From Solanum dulcamara (taxonomy: Eukaryota > Streptophyta > Magnoliopsida > Solanales > Solanaceae): a stretch of 64,000 bases of DNA. Shown here in pieces: positions 36,805 to 49,014 of the stretch. The notes under the pieces were generated by a model that searched no databases, was not told the DNA's origin, and saw only the letters and a list, made by a program, of their open reading frames with translations. Location: the NCBI RefSeq assembly GCF_947179165.1, contig NC_077242.1:46703097-46767096 (forward strand), written 5' to 3'. Numbering within the stretch: the stretch's first letter is position 1; each line of letters begins with the position of its first letter. Made by a program: the position numbers and the translations under genes.

Positions 36805-37419
36805 TGTTACACCCCAAACTTTTAAACTCAGAATGTCTCATAAGTTCCTTGGGCATTATCATGTGATCCGGATACGCTACGACACTATCAAATGACTCCA
36901 AGGAGGGGAGGATGTGATACCCCATAGTAGAGAAGGTTAGAGATGAAGTCATAAAAATCCAAAAAGAATTGGAGGCCAAGTAATGAGTCGTAGGACTCGA
37001 GTTACCTACGTAAGCTACTAACTTGGAAGTCTTATATACTTAAGCTATTGGAGTACGTACCAAGCTTTTGTAGCATGGATTACATAGGCTCTTAAAATAA
37101 GACAAGATTACGAACCCACGAGGGAGAAGAAAAAAGTGACACGTGGAAGCCAATGGAGGAGTGCCACGTGGAAGCACCTCAAGCAAGCAGGTGACCCACC
37201 TGCTTGGGGTCAAGTAGGTGACCCACCAGCTTGGGGTCAAGTAGGTGACCCACCTGCTTGGGGGAGGTTGGCCCCACTGCCACGTGGCAGCCCCTAATTG
37301 GTTGCATAGATATGGTGGCCCAATCACGACTGGACACATGTCACCCTAGGGGGATGACACGTGTCACCCCCATAGCCACCCTATATATATGTGTATTGTG
37401 ACTAAGTATCTCATTCTTA
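36805..37419 (+). repeat. L3 3' LTR, U3 portion only
   Basis: It matches the first ~600 bp of the 5' LTR, including three 27-bp units (37184-37264) and the TATA box at 37382-37389. It stops 30 bases after the TATA box, at the predicted transcription start. Unrelated AT-rich DNA follows. It keeps four CACGTG motifs. The minus-strand ORF at 37040-37339 is antisense U3. Confidence 0.8.
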
Positions 37420-37728
37420 CAATAAAGGTTAAATGTTTTAAGAAAAATAAAATGTGATACATTAATCCTTAGATTTTGTGGTGTCAAAATCTCAATTAAT
37501 AAAGGTATTCCACCAACTAAACAGCTAAAATGAATGTACACAAAAATACCATCTATACAAACGTATTATGTGAGATACGTTGAATCACATGTTTGTAAGT
37601 CATAACATAAAAAAATAAAGTAAAAAAGAATATGTACCTAACTAAAATTTTATTATTCTTTCATATATTATTTAAATAATTTTAGTAATATTAATATTAT
37701 TTTATATAAACATGTGCTATATGACTTA
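37420..37728. other. Low-copy AT-rich flank
   Basis: Strongly AT-rich DNA without matches to the repeat families in the window and without ORFs. Together with the MITE and the DUF620 pseudogene it forms the low-copy island into which the surrounding elements inserted. Confidence 0.5.
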
Positions 37729-37922
37729 GAGCACATCTGGATTGGCTTAAAAAAGTGACTATGATGCAAAAGCTAATTTTTATGTCAAAAAGTAGGGGAA
37801 ATTAATTTTTGACTTTTGACTTATTTTTATAAATTTTAACTTATTATAAGAAAATTTTAATTAGTCAAACTTCAGAAAATTTAAAAAAATTGATCAACTT
37901 TTAAATCAATCCAAATGGGCTG
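37729..37922. mobile_element. Tourist-like MITE (PIF/Harbinger type)
   Basis: A 194-bp AT-rich element with imperfect terminal inverted repeats: GAGCACATCTGGATTGGCTT at the left end and, reversed from the right end, CAGCCCATTTGGATTGATTT. TTA trinucleotides abut both ends (37726-37728 and 37923-37925), as expected for a Tourist-type target-site duplication. It lies about 360 bp upstream of the DUF620 pseudogene and has no coding capacity. The TIRs match at about 17 of 22 positions. Confidence 0.7.
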
Positions 37923-38281
37923 TTAGTATATATGCGCAAAGGATATCCCAAGAGACTAGTCTGAAAAAAATTGAAAATGGACAAGAGGGCATACTATAAA
38001 ATATTATTTACCACCAATATTATTGCCCACATGACTGCTACGACCAAGGAAGATCCTATGGTAGGAAAGGTATCAACATGCTGCTCCTCTCTTTCCTCTT
38101 CATCTTCCACATTTATGGAAAAAAAATCACCTGTCTATTTCTAAAACGCCAGAAAGGAGAAACCTTTTTTGCAAGCTTCATCTTTCTTGCAAAACGTCCT
38201 CTATCTTATGTGTGAAAAACATTTTTCATTTTATCTCTTGCTTTATGTCAAGATTGATTTGTATCAACAATCATAAGATTT

Positions 38282-39854
38282 GTGGCATACCCCTTGAGAA
38301 CATTATGTCCAAATTTGGAGAAGAAAGATGGGTTGGAGACAGTGTTAGAGGTCCTAATACCAGAGGAGATGTTTGACAAACCGTGTAGCAATGGCAATGC
38401 TACTTTACAATGGAAGAATATGTGTAATCTTATGAGGGCTCAAATTTCAGATAAATATTCTTCTCAACATATCGCTCTTGATCAATTCATGTTTTTGTTT
38501 AAAATCATTGGATCTGCTCTCGTCCCTTTTCAGGTTTAATTGGACCGTACTCTTAAATTTTCTCTTTTGGTAATGACCACTCTATTCTTTATTTCTCTTT
38601 TTTGTTGTATTTACATAAATTGAGTCTTTCTACATAACATCTCTTATTTTTTCTTAACCATTTTGCCAATTATCGTCTTTAAATCTGATTTTCTTCTTAT
38701 GCCCTTGTGAAAACTTATTTTCTATTGGTTGATCATCTTTGTCAACTCCTTATATATGTGTAGGTCTCATTTATCTCAAGAAAATATAGATCATCAACAC
38801 AAATGTGATTATGTTGCTTAGATTACAATTTGAAAAAAATATGTTAAATTCTAATTTGTTATGATGATCAGGAGGATTCTACTTCAAAATACATAGTACA
38901 ACAATATGTGGCAGCATGTGGAGGGAAAGCCATATTAAATTCATTAAATAGTATGTGTACAGTAGGGCAAGTGACAACGTCTACATCTGACTTTCATCAA
39001 AGTGGTAGCAATGCCATCTCAAAATGTCACTGTGAGGTTGGAGCTTTTGTGTTATGAAAAAAAAACCTGACCAGTGGGTTTTTGAGTTGGATGTTTCAGG
39101 ATGCAAGGTAAGTGGAGGAACTAATGGTAAAGTTGCTTGGAGTCAGTCTTCCTCTAGTTCTAGTGCTTCAAAAGGTCCTTCAAGACCCCTTAGAAGGTTT
39201 TTCCAAGTACCATTTTTCATCAATACCATTGATGCTATGAGTATTATATAATTTAACTATAACATATTTTTATTCCTTACATAGACCTTTTTTTGTGATG
39301 TACATGAACGTAATTATTTGAGTAATTTATGTATGTTGATGAACAGGGCTTGGACCCAAATCAACATCCATTTATTCTTGAATGCTATTTGTTTTGGAGA
39401 GAACACTATTGACGATGAAGAATGGTTTATTCTAAAACTAGAATCAAGCATAGGCATTCTTAAGGCACAAAGTACCACTAATATTGAAGTTGTCCATCAC
39501 ACAATATGGGGCTACTTCAGCCAAAGAACAAGTCTTCTAATTCACTTTGAGGATACAAAATTAGTAAGATTAAAGTCACCAAAGGGGGATAGCAACGTCT
39601 TCTACAAGACAAGCATGGATTCTATTCTTGAAGATTATAGGTATATTGAAGGTATCAATGTTGCACATAGTGGGAAGACAACAGCTATAATTTATAGATA
39701 TGAAAAGAACGTAGATTATAGAGCAAAAATTGAGGAGACTAAGTTAATTGAAAAGATAGATTTCAATATATTTGGTTTATCAATATGGTGCTTTTTGCCT
39801 CTTGCTGATGTCAACAGGGAAATAAAATTTGAAGAGCAAGGGATGGCTTACTAG
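38282..39854 (+). pseudogene. DUF620-family protein pseudogene
   Basis: Three exons recover most of a plant DUF620 protein, a family of unknown biochemical function. Exon 1 (38282-38569) gives LCPNLEKKDGLETVLEV and IPEEMF; exon 2 (38872-39206) gives KYIVQQYVAACGGKA and, after a frameshift, DQWVFELDVSGCKV; exon 3 (39347-39854) gives GLDP, then GYFSQRT, INVAHSGKT and DFNIFGLS. Both introns have GT-AG ends and are phase 0. Lesions: GTG where the start Met is expected, an in-frame TAA at 38537-38539, TGA at 39055-39057 with a 1-base deletion in the following A run, and a frameshift between GLDP (39347-39358) and the resumed frame at about 39373. It is not expressed as a full protein. 37923-38281 would be its promoter and 5' UTR; nothing specific is visible there. 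Confidence 0.85.
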
Positions 39855-40029
39855 TTGATGTCAAGTTTATTGCTTGTAGTACACCTAGGTAGGATCTTAA
39901 GTTGACTTTTTTTTAATTTGTGGTCAAGAAAATTCCAGGCGTATACTTTATCAGTTCTTGGTTTTGGTTTTCCCTCTCAAAACTTTAAAAAATTTCACTT
40001 CTTCAACATGTAGTAAAATCTTATATCTT

Positions 40030-40031
<2 letters not shown>

Positions 40032-40098
<67 letters not shown>
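40032..40098. repeat. (TA)n microsatellite at the family T insertion site
   Basis: An uninterrupted AT/TA run of about 67 bases abuts the family T left LTR at 40099. The last five bases, ATATA, are repeated at 51534-51538 beyond the right LTR. Confidence 0.95.
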
Positions 40099-40099
<1 letters not shown>

Positions 40100-43052
40100 G
40101 TTATGACCCAATTTTGTCAGGTCATGATGGTGCCTATTATAACCCACTAGTAGGCAAGCTGACCTATATCAAAACTACGAGTAATGAGATGTCAGGGTAG
40201 AAGACCAACAATTCAATCTAAAACAGTAATGAAGTATAAGGAACATACATGAATGAGGGAAGCAAAGCTAAATATATATATATATATATATATACAAATA
40301 AAAGATCCTTCCCAGAACTTAAAAGTCACATGTACAGATCTATTACAAAAAGAGTACAACTCCCAAAAGTTGACCATCGAAACAAGGCTATCTCAAAAAG
40401 CAAAAGATAATCAAAATATATGTATAGAGGGAGATGGGTAAATTCAGAATGCTATGTGCTCACCCTCGCCTCCAATCAAGACAGCTACTAGCTCGAGTCA
40501 ACGTCAATAGCTAGTACTTGAACCTGCATCACGAAAATAGATGCAAATTGTTGTATGAGTTCCAAAACAAAAGGTACCCAGTAGGCATCATAGGTCGACT
40601 AAGCAAAATAAGAAAAAGTAAACTGAAATGCGAGAAGGTAACCACAATCATAGACAAGGAAAGAAGTAAATGTAAGTATATACACGAGCACACAAAATAA
40701 ACAAAGAGAAAGAATCTAGATCTGTTGGGCTTCCTTAAACCTAACGGGAACGCTCGTGCACAAGTCTAAGTTAAAAACCTAATGGACTCCCATAAGACCG
40801 ACATGAGTAAGGATAACTGAAGTAAAAATAAAGGAGACAAAGGCCTTGAACCAACTCATCACAAAGGCCTAAAGTTTAACCCAAAAATAAGAGTAGACAA
40901 TGATTTGAACCAAAGATATATTCGTGAATTGGGAATTGAACCACGTGTAAGCTAGAGCTTGGACTTGAACTGATTAACTATATCTAAGGGATCCAACACA
41001 AGTAAGCTGGACCAAGGAGTTTAATTGGGTAACTGTAGCTAAGGAGTCAAACACGATTTGAGCTAGACCATGGATTTTAATCCGGTAACTGTAGATAAAA
41101 AGTTGAACATGAGTAAGCTGGATGACGGATTTCAACCGGGTAAATGTAGCTAAGTAGTCAAACAAAATTAGGATCAACGGCAAATCAAGCATCAGGGGGT
41201 GTATGCCCAAACCGAGTACCATCAATATATCACTCCTACTCGAATCACATCTAACCAGAGCCATCAAAAAGTCTCCCAAAACCAAGAACCAAGCGATATT
41301 AGACCAATAGAAGAATAGGGAATTATAGAAGTAAGGTTCCCAAAGCTCTGTTATTGCCTAGCTAAAGCTCAAACTATCAGACTCAAGTCTGATATATCAG
41401 TCTACAAGGATCTAACTGTCCAAAATAGTGCCAAAATAGTGCAAGTCTAAGCTTAGACTAAGGCCAAACATGTTTTCAAATATATAACCAAAGGCATAGC
41501 ATACACCATACGGTAGGAATAACCAACAATAATAGGAGTCATGCTTAAATTGTCTAACAATTTTCTCACATAATGCGTAAGACATGGATTCTACTTATTA
41601 AGCATGCTCGACACCCAAACCCTTCCAAACTCATATGATTCAATATATGAATGCCTAAACATGCTCAGTCTATACAGGGGTAAACTGTAAGGTACCTATA
41701 TTCCGACCACGCACGCTCTAACTCACGAAACTAGAGATTTTCCCTTTTGAATGTCCTCCAAACATTGCCATGCTATCAATAATAGAATCATAATGTTAAT
41801 ACGTTCATTATGACAGTAAAATTATCGAATTCGGAGATGGGCGAATTTTAGAGTCAAAAATTAGGAATTGTGAGACAAGCTCCGTAACTCATGAAATTCA
41901 CTTAGAGTATAGGCTCCAAATACTAACGCTAGGTCATGTTCCAAAAAAGGACACAATTCACACACCAAAATAGACCCAACCCAAACATGCATTCAACATT
42001 GACATTGAGTTTCAACACTAGGATCGCAGGAGAAAAGGGGTAAATTACCTCAAGAGAAGCTTCAAACCCTAATTCTGATCATTCTACTAGAATTCCCTCA
42101 AAAAATCAAGCATAATAGCCTTTTGAATAGTATAAATTGCTTAAGAATTGATGGAGAATTCATGTATTAACATTAGAACTTCAACTGGAATTCGAACAAG
42201 GAAATAGCCTCAGTTGTCGCAAAAGTTAACACCCACTAGTCTCTTAAGCGACCAACTCAAAAAGGTGGGAATCGCTTTAGAGAAACCTAGGGGCTTGAGA
42301 AATAAGGCTATCGCTTAAGAGACACCCGCCTAAGAGGGCTAGTCGCTTTAGCTGCTGCCACTTTACTGGTTGTCGCTTTAGCGATGGCACCAGACTCAAG
42401 TGGTGAAAAAAGGACTTTGGCATGTCCAATCCTCTAATGGGGTGCTCGAGATTTATTTGAAACCCCGTGCGTGTAAACAAGATATGCTACCCCCACCAAA
42501 TTTGACATTTAGGATTCAATGGCACATTCAAAATTCCCATATGAGATCAATTTAACAAAAAGTAGGTCCCACACCCAAGTGCCATTTTGAGCCTATTACC
42601 ACAATGGGCTTTGGGATTTGATCGAAAGCCTCATGAAGTGAACGAAGGGTCATTCTAGAATCAACTCAATATTCCAAAACTAATTGCACTGTAAGATCTT
42701 TCATTTAAGCGCATTTTCCATGAATATTGAGCAAAGTCTACTAGAGGCCAAATTTCGAAGGCAAAAGTGTCAAATGGCCCCAAACTCAGACCGATTTCCT
42801 TGGTACTCATGCCAACCATGCTACTAGCCTAAGTTGGCCATTTCAGAGTTGATGGATTCGTCAAATTTCTGTTCTTAGGTCATTTTTCTAAAGTTATGAC
42901 TGAAGTCAACTTTTCTAGTTATAAAAGCTCAAAGATAGGGAAATGTGCCTAAAACCCAAACGAACGACCAGGCGACCAAATAGTAAGGGCCAGCATGATG
43001 GAAACGGTGGAATGATTGCTTTAACTCAAAAATAATCTGGAGGGTCATTACA
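40099..43052 (-). repeat. Family T 3' LTR (left)
   Basis: 2954 bp, partner of 48125-51533. Within it: a TA run at 40271-40294 (only a few units in the partner), three copies of a ~55-bp minisatellite at about 41020-41165, and a cluster of GTCGCTTAAGCGAC-like words at about 42215-42400. It is shorter than the right LTR, which has more minisatellite units and a 206-bp duplication. ORFs at 40974-41285 and 42277-42480 are LTR sequence. Confidence 0.85.
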
Positions 43053-43114
43053 GCATCCACTACTAAAAGAACTTTTTGTCTATGAAAGTAAGAGTTAAGA
43101 AGTACCTCAAGGCT

Positions 43115-44300
43115 CAAATAAGTCGGGGAACTATGACTGTATCTCATTCTCAGTCTTTTAAGTAGCCTCCTCAATGGGACAATGCCTCTAATAGACCTTA
43201 ACTACAAAAATGGCTCTAGATCACAACCGCTTGACATCCCTAGACAAAATAGCAATTGGCTCCTCAATATACCTCAAATGATCATCCAAGTCAATCGCAT
43301 CATACTAAAGTACATGGGACTCATCTAGAACATATTGGCGCATCATTGAAATATGAAATACTGGATGAATAGCTGAAAATGCCAAAGACAAAGCTAACTC
43401 ATATACAACTTCGCCAAATATCCTCAATATCTCAAAAAGGCCAAGATACCTAGGGCTAAGCTGTACCTGCCTCCCAAATCTCATCATGCCCTTCATGGGA
43501 GATACACGGAGGAATACTCTATCACTAATGAAAAATCTCAATGGTTGATGCCTATGATCCGCATAACTCTGGTGTCTACTCTGAGCTGTCCTGAGCCTAT
43601 CGTGAGTTACCCTCACATGGTCTAAGGCCTCCTACATTATGTCTGTACCGTGTGGCCTAGGCTCTGTAGACTCAAACCAACCAACTGAAGAGCGCCAACG
43701 CATACTATATATCACCTCAAAAGGGTCCACCTAAATACTGGAGTGGTAGGTGTTGTTATATGCAAACTCCGTCAAAGGAAAAAATTGATCCCATTGAACC
43801 CTAAAATCTATAACACAAGCCTGAAACATATCCTCTAAAACTTGAATGGTGAGCTCCAACTGGCCATCAGTGTGTCGGTAGAAAGTTGTGCTAAGGTCGA
43901 CATAAGTACATCATGAAATTCGGAATAGTCCTCCAAAGATACATATGAACTATTAGCCCCGTGGTCCTGAAAAGTCCTCTAAAGGCTAGATATGAACTGT
44001 GAGCCACGGTCTGAAATGATAGAAACTAGTACACCATGAAGGAGAACCACCTCCTGAATGTAGATACGGGCCAACATCTCTGCACTATAGGGAGTATTAA
44101 TGGGAAGGAAGTATGCTGATTTGGTCAATCGATCCATGATGAACCAAATACTATCAAGCCCATGGGAAGTGAGAGGCAACCCCACAATAAAGACCATGGT
44201 GATTGGCTCCCAGTCCCGCTTGGGAATTGGTAATCTCTGAAGCTTACCACCAGGCCTCAAATGCTCAGCCTTAACCTGCTGACATCACAAGCAACATGAC
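43115..44300 (-). pseudogene. Family T integrase, degraded
   Basis: On the minus strand the core reads WEPITMVFIVGLP, DSIWFIMDRLTKSAYFLP and HGVLVSIISDRGSQF (43979-44260). The first catalytic Asp (normally MDF) is Val here; the second Asp in SDRG is kept; the third region gives LTIQVLEDMF and EFAYNN near 43750-43860. The C-terminal module follows (43305-43616): SRHQSYAD, VSPMKGMMRFG, LSPRYLG, HPVFHISMMRQYV. Then comes EPIAILSRDVKRL, and a tail ends near 43115 in FPDLFEP. Stops and frameshifts occur between blocks. Confidence 0.85.
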
Positions 44301-44639
44301 ACATAATCTGTAATATCTCTCTTCATGTCGCTCCACTAGTAAGGCTTCCTCAAGTTATGATATATCTTAGCTGTGCCCAGATGGATAGAATATCTAGAAT
44401 CATGGGCCTCGCTAAGGATCAACTAAATAAAACCCCCAAATATCATAACATAAAGATGGCCACCAAACCTCATAACGCCATCAAAATCTAGCCTAGCCAA
44501 ACCAGTATTACCTCCCAAAACCCAATCTCATAGTGCAACTCAATCCTCATCCTAAAATTAACAGTTGTTAATCCAGTCAAATAGAGATGAATGAGCTCCC
44601 ACATAATCTATCACATACTGGGTTTCAGAGATATCAAGT

Positions 44640-45950
44640 CGAATCATCCGGTTAGCTAAGGACTAGATATCCAAAGCTAATGGTTTCTCCACAGTTAAAA
44701 GAAAGGCTAGACTACCCATACTCATCGCTTTCTGACTCAACGTATCTGGTCCTATATTCCCCTTGCTCGGATAATAGAGAATCTCAAGGTCATAGTACTT
44801 CAAGAGATCAATCCAGCACCGCTGCCTCAAATTAAGATTCCCCTGGCTCATAATATATGAAGGCTTCTTTGATCGGTGTAAATATCGCATCGAACTCAAT
44901 ACAAGTAGTGCCTCTAAATCTTAAGCACAAATACTACTGCCGCTAACTAGAATTCATAATTGGGGTAGTTGCGCTTATGCAGTTTATGCTACCTCGACCC
45001 ATAAGTAATAACCCAACTCTGCTGCATCAGCACACAACACAAACCAATACCAAATGTGTCACAATAGATGGTGAATTCCTTGCCCTCAACTGGAAGAGTC
45101 AATATATGACTGGTGGTAAGCAACTCCTTGAGCCTTAGAAAGTTCTTCTCACATTTCTTCAATCCACAAATAGAACATCCTATGAGTTAATCGATTCAGA
45201 GGTGCCGCTATACTAGAGAACCCCTCAAGAAAGCACTTGTAGTACCCTGCCAATCTGATAAAGCTATGAATCTCAGTCATAGAGGTGGGTCTAGCCCCTT
45301 CACAGATAGTCTCAATCTTTGCTAGATCTAACATAATTCTATCCTTATACACTACGTGCCCAAGAATGCTACGGACTCCAGCCAAAACTCACACTTTGAG
45401 AACTTGGCATATAATCACTGATGTCTCAAAGTCTGGAGCACTATTCTCAAATGCTGATCATGCTTATCTAAACTCTGCAAGTACACTAGAATGTCATCGT
45501 AAAGACTATGGCAGTTCAGTCCAAGTATGTCCTAAACACCTGAGTCATCAATTCCATAAATGTGGTAGGGGCGTTAGTCAACCAAAAAGATATCACTAGG
45601 AACTCATAGAGGATGTAACGAGTCCTAAATTTGGTCTTAGGTACATCTGCTGCCATAATCCTCATCTGGTGGTAGAAGGATTTCAAATCAATCTTAGAAA
45701 ATACCATGGCACCCTGAAGTGGGTTGAATAAGTCATCAATCCTAGGCATTGGGTAATGGTTCTTCACAGTCACCTTTTTCAGTTACTTGTAATTAATACA
45801 CTTCCGCATAGTACCATCCTTCTTCTTAATGAATAGGATTTGGCCACCCCAAGGAGTTACACTAGGCCAAATGAATCCCTTATCAAAGAGATCCTAAAGC
45901 TAAACATTGAGATCCTTAAGCTCTGTGGGGGCCATATGTTATGGTGGGAT
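44640..45950 (-). pseudogene. Family T reverse transcriptase and RNase H, degraded
   Basis: RT begins near 45940 and includes [33 protein letters not shown] and [13 protein letters not shown] (45516-45773). The catalytic FIDD region at about 45490-45510 has a 1-base deletion, so the frame breaks inside the active-site motif. The thumb and connection give LGHVVYKDRIMLD and EIHSFIRLAGYYKCFLEGFS (45149-45385). RNase H is partial, with LNLRQRCWIDLLKYYDLEIL and PDTLSQKAMSMGSLAF (44663-44899). The plus-strand ORF at 45285-45599 is antisense and spurious. Confidence 0.85.
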
Positions 45951-46440
45951 AGAAATAGGACAAGTAACCGACTCTACAGTATTGGTAAAGTCAATATCAC
46001 GATCAGGAGGAAGGCTAGGTAGGTCGGCAGGAAACACATTTATAAACTCTTGGACTATAGGTACCGAGTCAACTATAGGGACCTCCCTACTCATATCTCT
46101 AACACAAGCCAAGTATTCCAAACACTCGCTAGGTGACTAGCTTCTGAGCTGCTAGCGTGCTATAACTAGAGCACTGCCACACCACCGGCGGAATACCATT
46201 CATGGCTAAGGTATTGGTCTTGGCATAGCAATCCAAGACTGCATGGTGAGGATATAACCAGTCCATGGCCAGAATCAAACCAAAATCCACCATAACAAGA
46301 AAAATGAGATCAACCCTAGTGTCTTGCCCCTGAATAGTCACCATGCAGGATCTAAAGACCTGATCTACTACTAAAGAATCACCTACCAGGGTCAAAACAC
46401 GCAACGGTGAAACTAAGGGCTCCGAACTCATACTCAGTTA
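45951..46440 (-). pseudogene. Family T protease and linker, degraded
   Basis: On the minus strand 46129-46431 gives VGDSLVVDQVFRSCMV, RVDLIFLVMVDFGLILAMDW and HAVLDCYAKTNTLAM, the pattern found between Gag and RT in plant chromoviruses. 45939-46121 gives the linker to RT, with EFINVFPADLPSLPPDRDID. The piece is readable for long stretches, which suggests moderate age. Confidence 0.8.
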
Positions 46441-46499
46441 GAGGGTACAATATATAGATATATAAGAATATGTGGAGCCTGATCAAATAAAGAGGATGT

Positions 46500-47908
46500 G
46501 GGTTGATGACATAATAAAATTATACCGGTGATCACATCGTCCAAGTCCTTGGGCTCTCCTCTAGCTGGAGCAGTATAAAAGTGGGCCTTGGCTCCCCTAC
46601 CATGAATGCCGAATTTGCCTCCTAACTTGCCTCCTTGAGGACCTCCCCATGCAATTTGATGACCACCCCTATGGTCCTGGCCCTGGCCCTCACCTCCAAC
46701 TATAGCTGTTTATGTTGGTTCAGGTTTAGCTTTCTGTGGAGCTTGTAAGGCTAGCCTACGGTGAGGGCACACGTGGGGCCAATGATCTAGCTCCCCGCAC
46801 TCATAGCACCCTTGTGACTTTCGGCCCAAATCTGGAGGTTGACCACTTCGGCTAGAAGAACCCATCTATGAGCCACCTCGGCCCTGACTCGGACTAGCAC
46901 CAGAGCCACCCTGATGATGTTGGTCACTCGTTGAAGTCTGAAAAGAGGCCTGGAAGGGGCAGCTAGACTGACGACTGAAATCCCTGGTGAGATCTATTGT
47001 AGGACTCCCTAGGTCTGAAGAGGCACCCATCATTATTATCCTCCAGCCTAACTATCTTGTCGCTTTCCACTTGGGCCTCGTGATGGAGCTTCTCGAGCGT
47101 GCGGGCATGATCCACCTTATCTAGATATGAGCGGTCCACTGAGAATAAATACTAAGTCTCAGTCTGCAACCAGAGTATCAATCCCCTGATAAAGCACCGA
47201 ACTCTCTCCTCCTTAGTAGGTATTATCATGGCGGCATACCTTAAGAGCTTACTGAATCGGGCCTCATACTCTGATACTGTCATGGAACTTTACTCCAATT
47301 GTGAAAACTAATCTTGGAGCTACGGAGTTGATATTTGATTCTCCTTGGAATAAATTAGGCCAAAAAGTCATCTAAAAACTTAGGCCATATCACCGATAGA
47401 GACCAAGCTGGCCTAGTGTCCAAATATGATCGCCACCACTATCAGGCGGGATCGCCTAGCTGATCAGCAGCGAAGTCGGCTCCTTTCGACTCTGCTAGAC
47501 TCAAGGTATGAAGCTTCTCTCAACAAGTGAGTAGAAACTCATAGGCATCCTCACCCACAACTCTAGTAAACCTAGTCGGTGATAGTCTAACGAAACACCC
47601 CAACTATCTTCTAGTCCCGAAGCAACATGATGCCCTCCAAATCATCTGGCTGAGTGGCAGGTGTCAGTGGCTGCTAAACAACTAGTGCATCTGCCGTAGG
47701 CTGGTCTTGAAAAACTACAGCAGCTGGAGCTGGGGCCTGCTGCATGCCCCCAAAAGTAGCTAAAATCTGGGATGGTCCCGGGCCTACCAGTAGCTGATGT
47801 GCTGGAGCTACTGGTAGCTCCACCTCTAGCTCTGGAGTCTGCTCTCTGCCCCAGGTTAGTGTTGCAGCCCTAGCACAATCCTGAGGCCGGCTTTTACCTT
47901 TTTCGCAT
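46500..47908 (-). pseudogene. Family T gag, degraded, zinc knuckle intact
   Basis: A likely start ATG is at 47906-47908 (minus strand), followed by RKR and a Pro/Ala-rich N-terminus (47674-47900). A capsid-like core with stops lies at about 47050-47560. A CCHC zinc knuckle at about 46765-46812 reads CYECGELDHWPHVC, with all four metal ligands and normal spacing. The knuckle would bind the RNA genome. Several stops interrupt the rest. Confidence 0.8.
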
Positions 47909-48109
47909 ATGCGATCTATCCTATAAAAGAGTGAAACAAGTGAGATTTCTAGAAACCAATAAGACATACCCTATGCGACAGTGATAAAAAAAGACACATT
48001 TCTAAAGACATCTTGTTTCCTCTAGAAGATAAGTCACAGATGTTTTTGCGCCGATCAATAGGACTCTACTAGATGTTAGCTTTGTACAAGTGAGACTGAT
48101 GAATCTGGG

Positions 48110-48121
48110 ACTTTGATACCA
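48110..48121 (-). other. Family T primer binding site
   Basis: The reverse complement reads TGGTATCAAAGT, close to the initiator tRNA-Met site TGGTATCAGAGC. It lies 3 bases inside the right LTR, giving a minus-strand orientation. Confidence 0.75.
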
Positions 48122-49014
48122 ACTTTCCACGACCCAATTTCTCATGTAATAATAGCACCTACCATAACCCACCAAAAGGCAAGACGACCATATCCCAGAA
48201 TTATGAGTAATAGGATGTTAGGGTAGAAATCCAACAATTCAATCTAAAACAGTAATGAAGTAACAGGAACATATATGAACGGCGAAAGCAAAGCTAAATA
48301 TATACAAATAATAGATCCCTCCCAGAACTTGGAAGTCACATACATATATAGAGCTACTACAAAAAGAGTACAAATCCCAAAAGTGGACCACCAAAAAATG
48401 GTTGTCTCAAAAAGCAAAAGACAGGCACAATATATGTACAGAGGGAGACAAGTAAATATACAACTCTATTTGCTCACCCTTGCCTCCGATCAAGATAGTT
48501 GCTTGCTCGAATCAACGCAGATATCTAGTACTTGGACCTGCATTACGAAAATAGATTTAGATATTAGTATGAGTACCAAAACAACAGATAACTAGTAGGC
48601 ATCATAGGTCAACTGAGAAAGATAAGAAAATATAAACTAAAATGCAAGAAGATAACGACAATCATAGACAAGGCAAGCTGTAAATGTAAGTATGTACACC
48701 AGCCTACTCAACAAACAAAGAGAAAGAATCTAGCTAAATCCGCAGGGCTCCAATAAACCCGACGGGTATGCTCGTGAACAAGTCTAAGGTAACAATCCGA
48801 GACTCCCACAAGCTCGATAGGAGCAAGGATAGTTGAAGTAAAATGAACGGAGCCAAAAGAGTTCCAATAATATCACAAATTTTCTGAGACTTGAACCGAA
48901 TCATCCCAAAGGCTTGAATCTTAACCCAAAACCTACTAATAGACATTGATTTGAACAAAAGATTTATCTATGAATCAGAAATTGAACCATGTGTAATCTA
49001 GACCTCGGACTTGA

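Larger units (their letters stand above)
29417..37419 (+). mobile_element. L3: family L element with truncated 3' LTR
   Basis: The order is 5' LTR (29417-32495), tRNA-Met-type PBS, a 4.3-kb interior, polypurine tract, then a partial 3' LTR (36805-37419). It sits in the L2 interior in the opposite orientation, so it is younger than L2. The LTRs share diagnostic U3 sequence but differ in minisatellite copy number (2 and 3 units of 27 bp). The interior keeps an integrase relic and carries a second, antisense 5S-like segment. No target-site duplication can be tested because the 3' LTR is cut. Confidence 0.8.

Noticed and set aside
39318..39854. 178-aa ORF as an intact gene
   Set aside because: It is exon 3 of the DUF620 pseudogene, opened upstream through intron sequence. 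The proper exon start at 39347 is in another frame.
45285..45599. 104-aa + strand ORF
   Set aside because: Exact antisense of the family T RT region, which has recognisable RT motifs on the minus strand.
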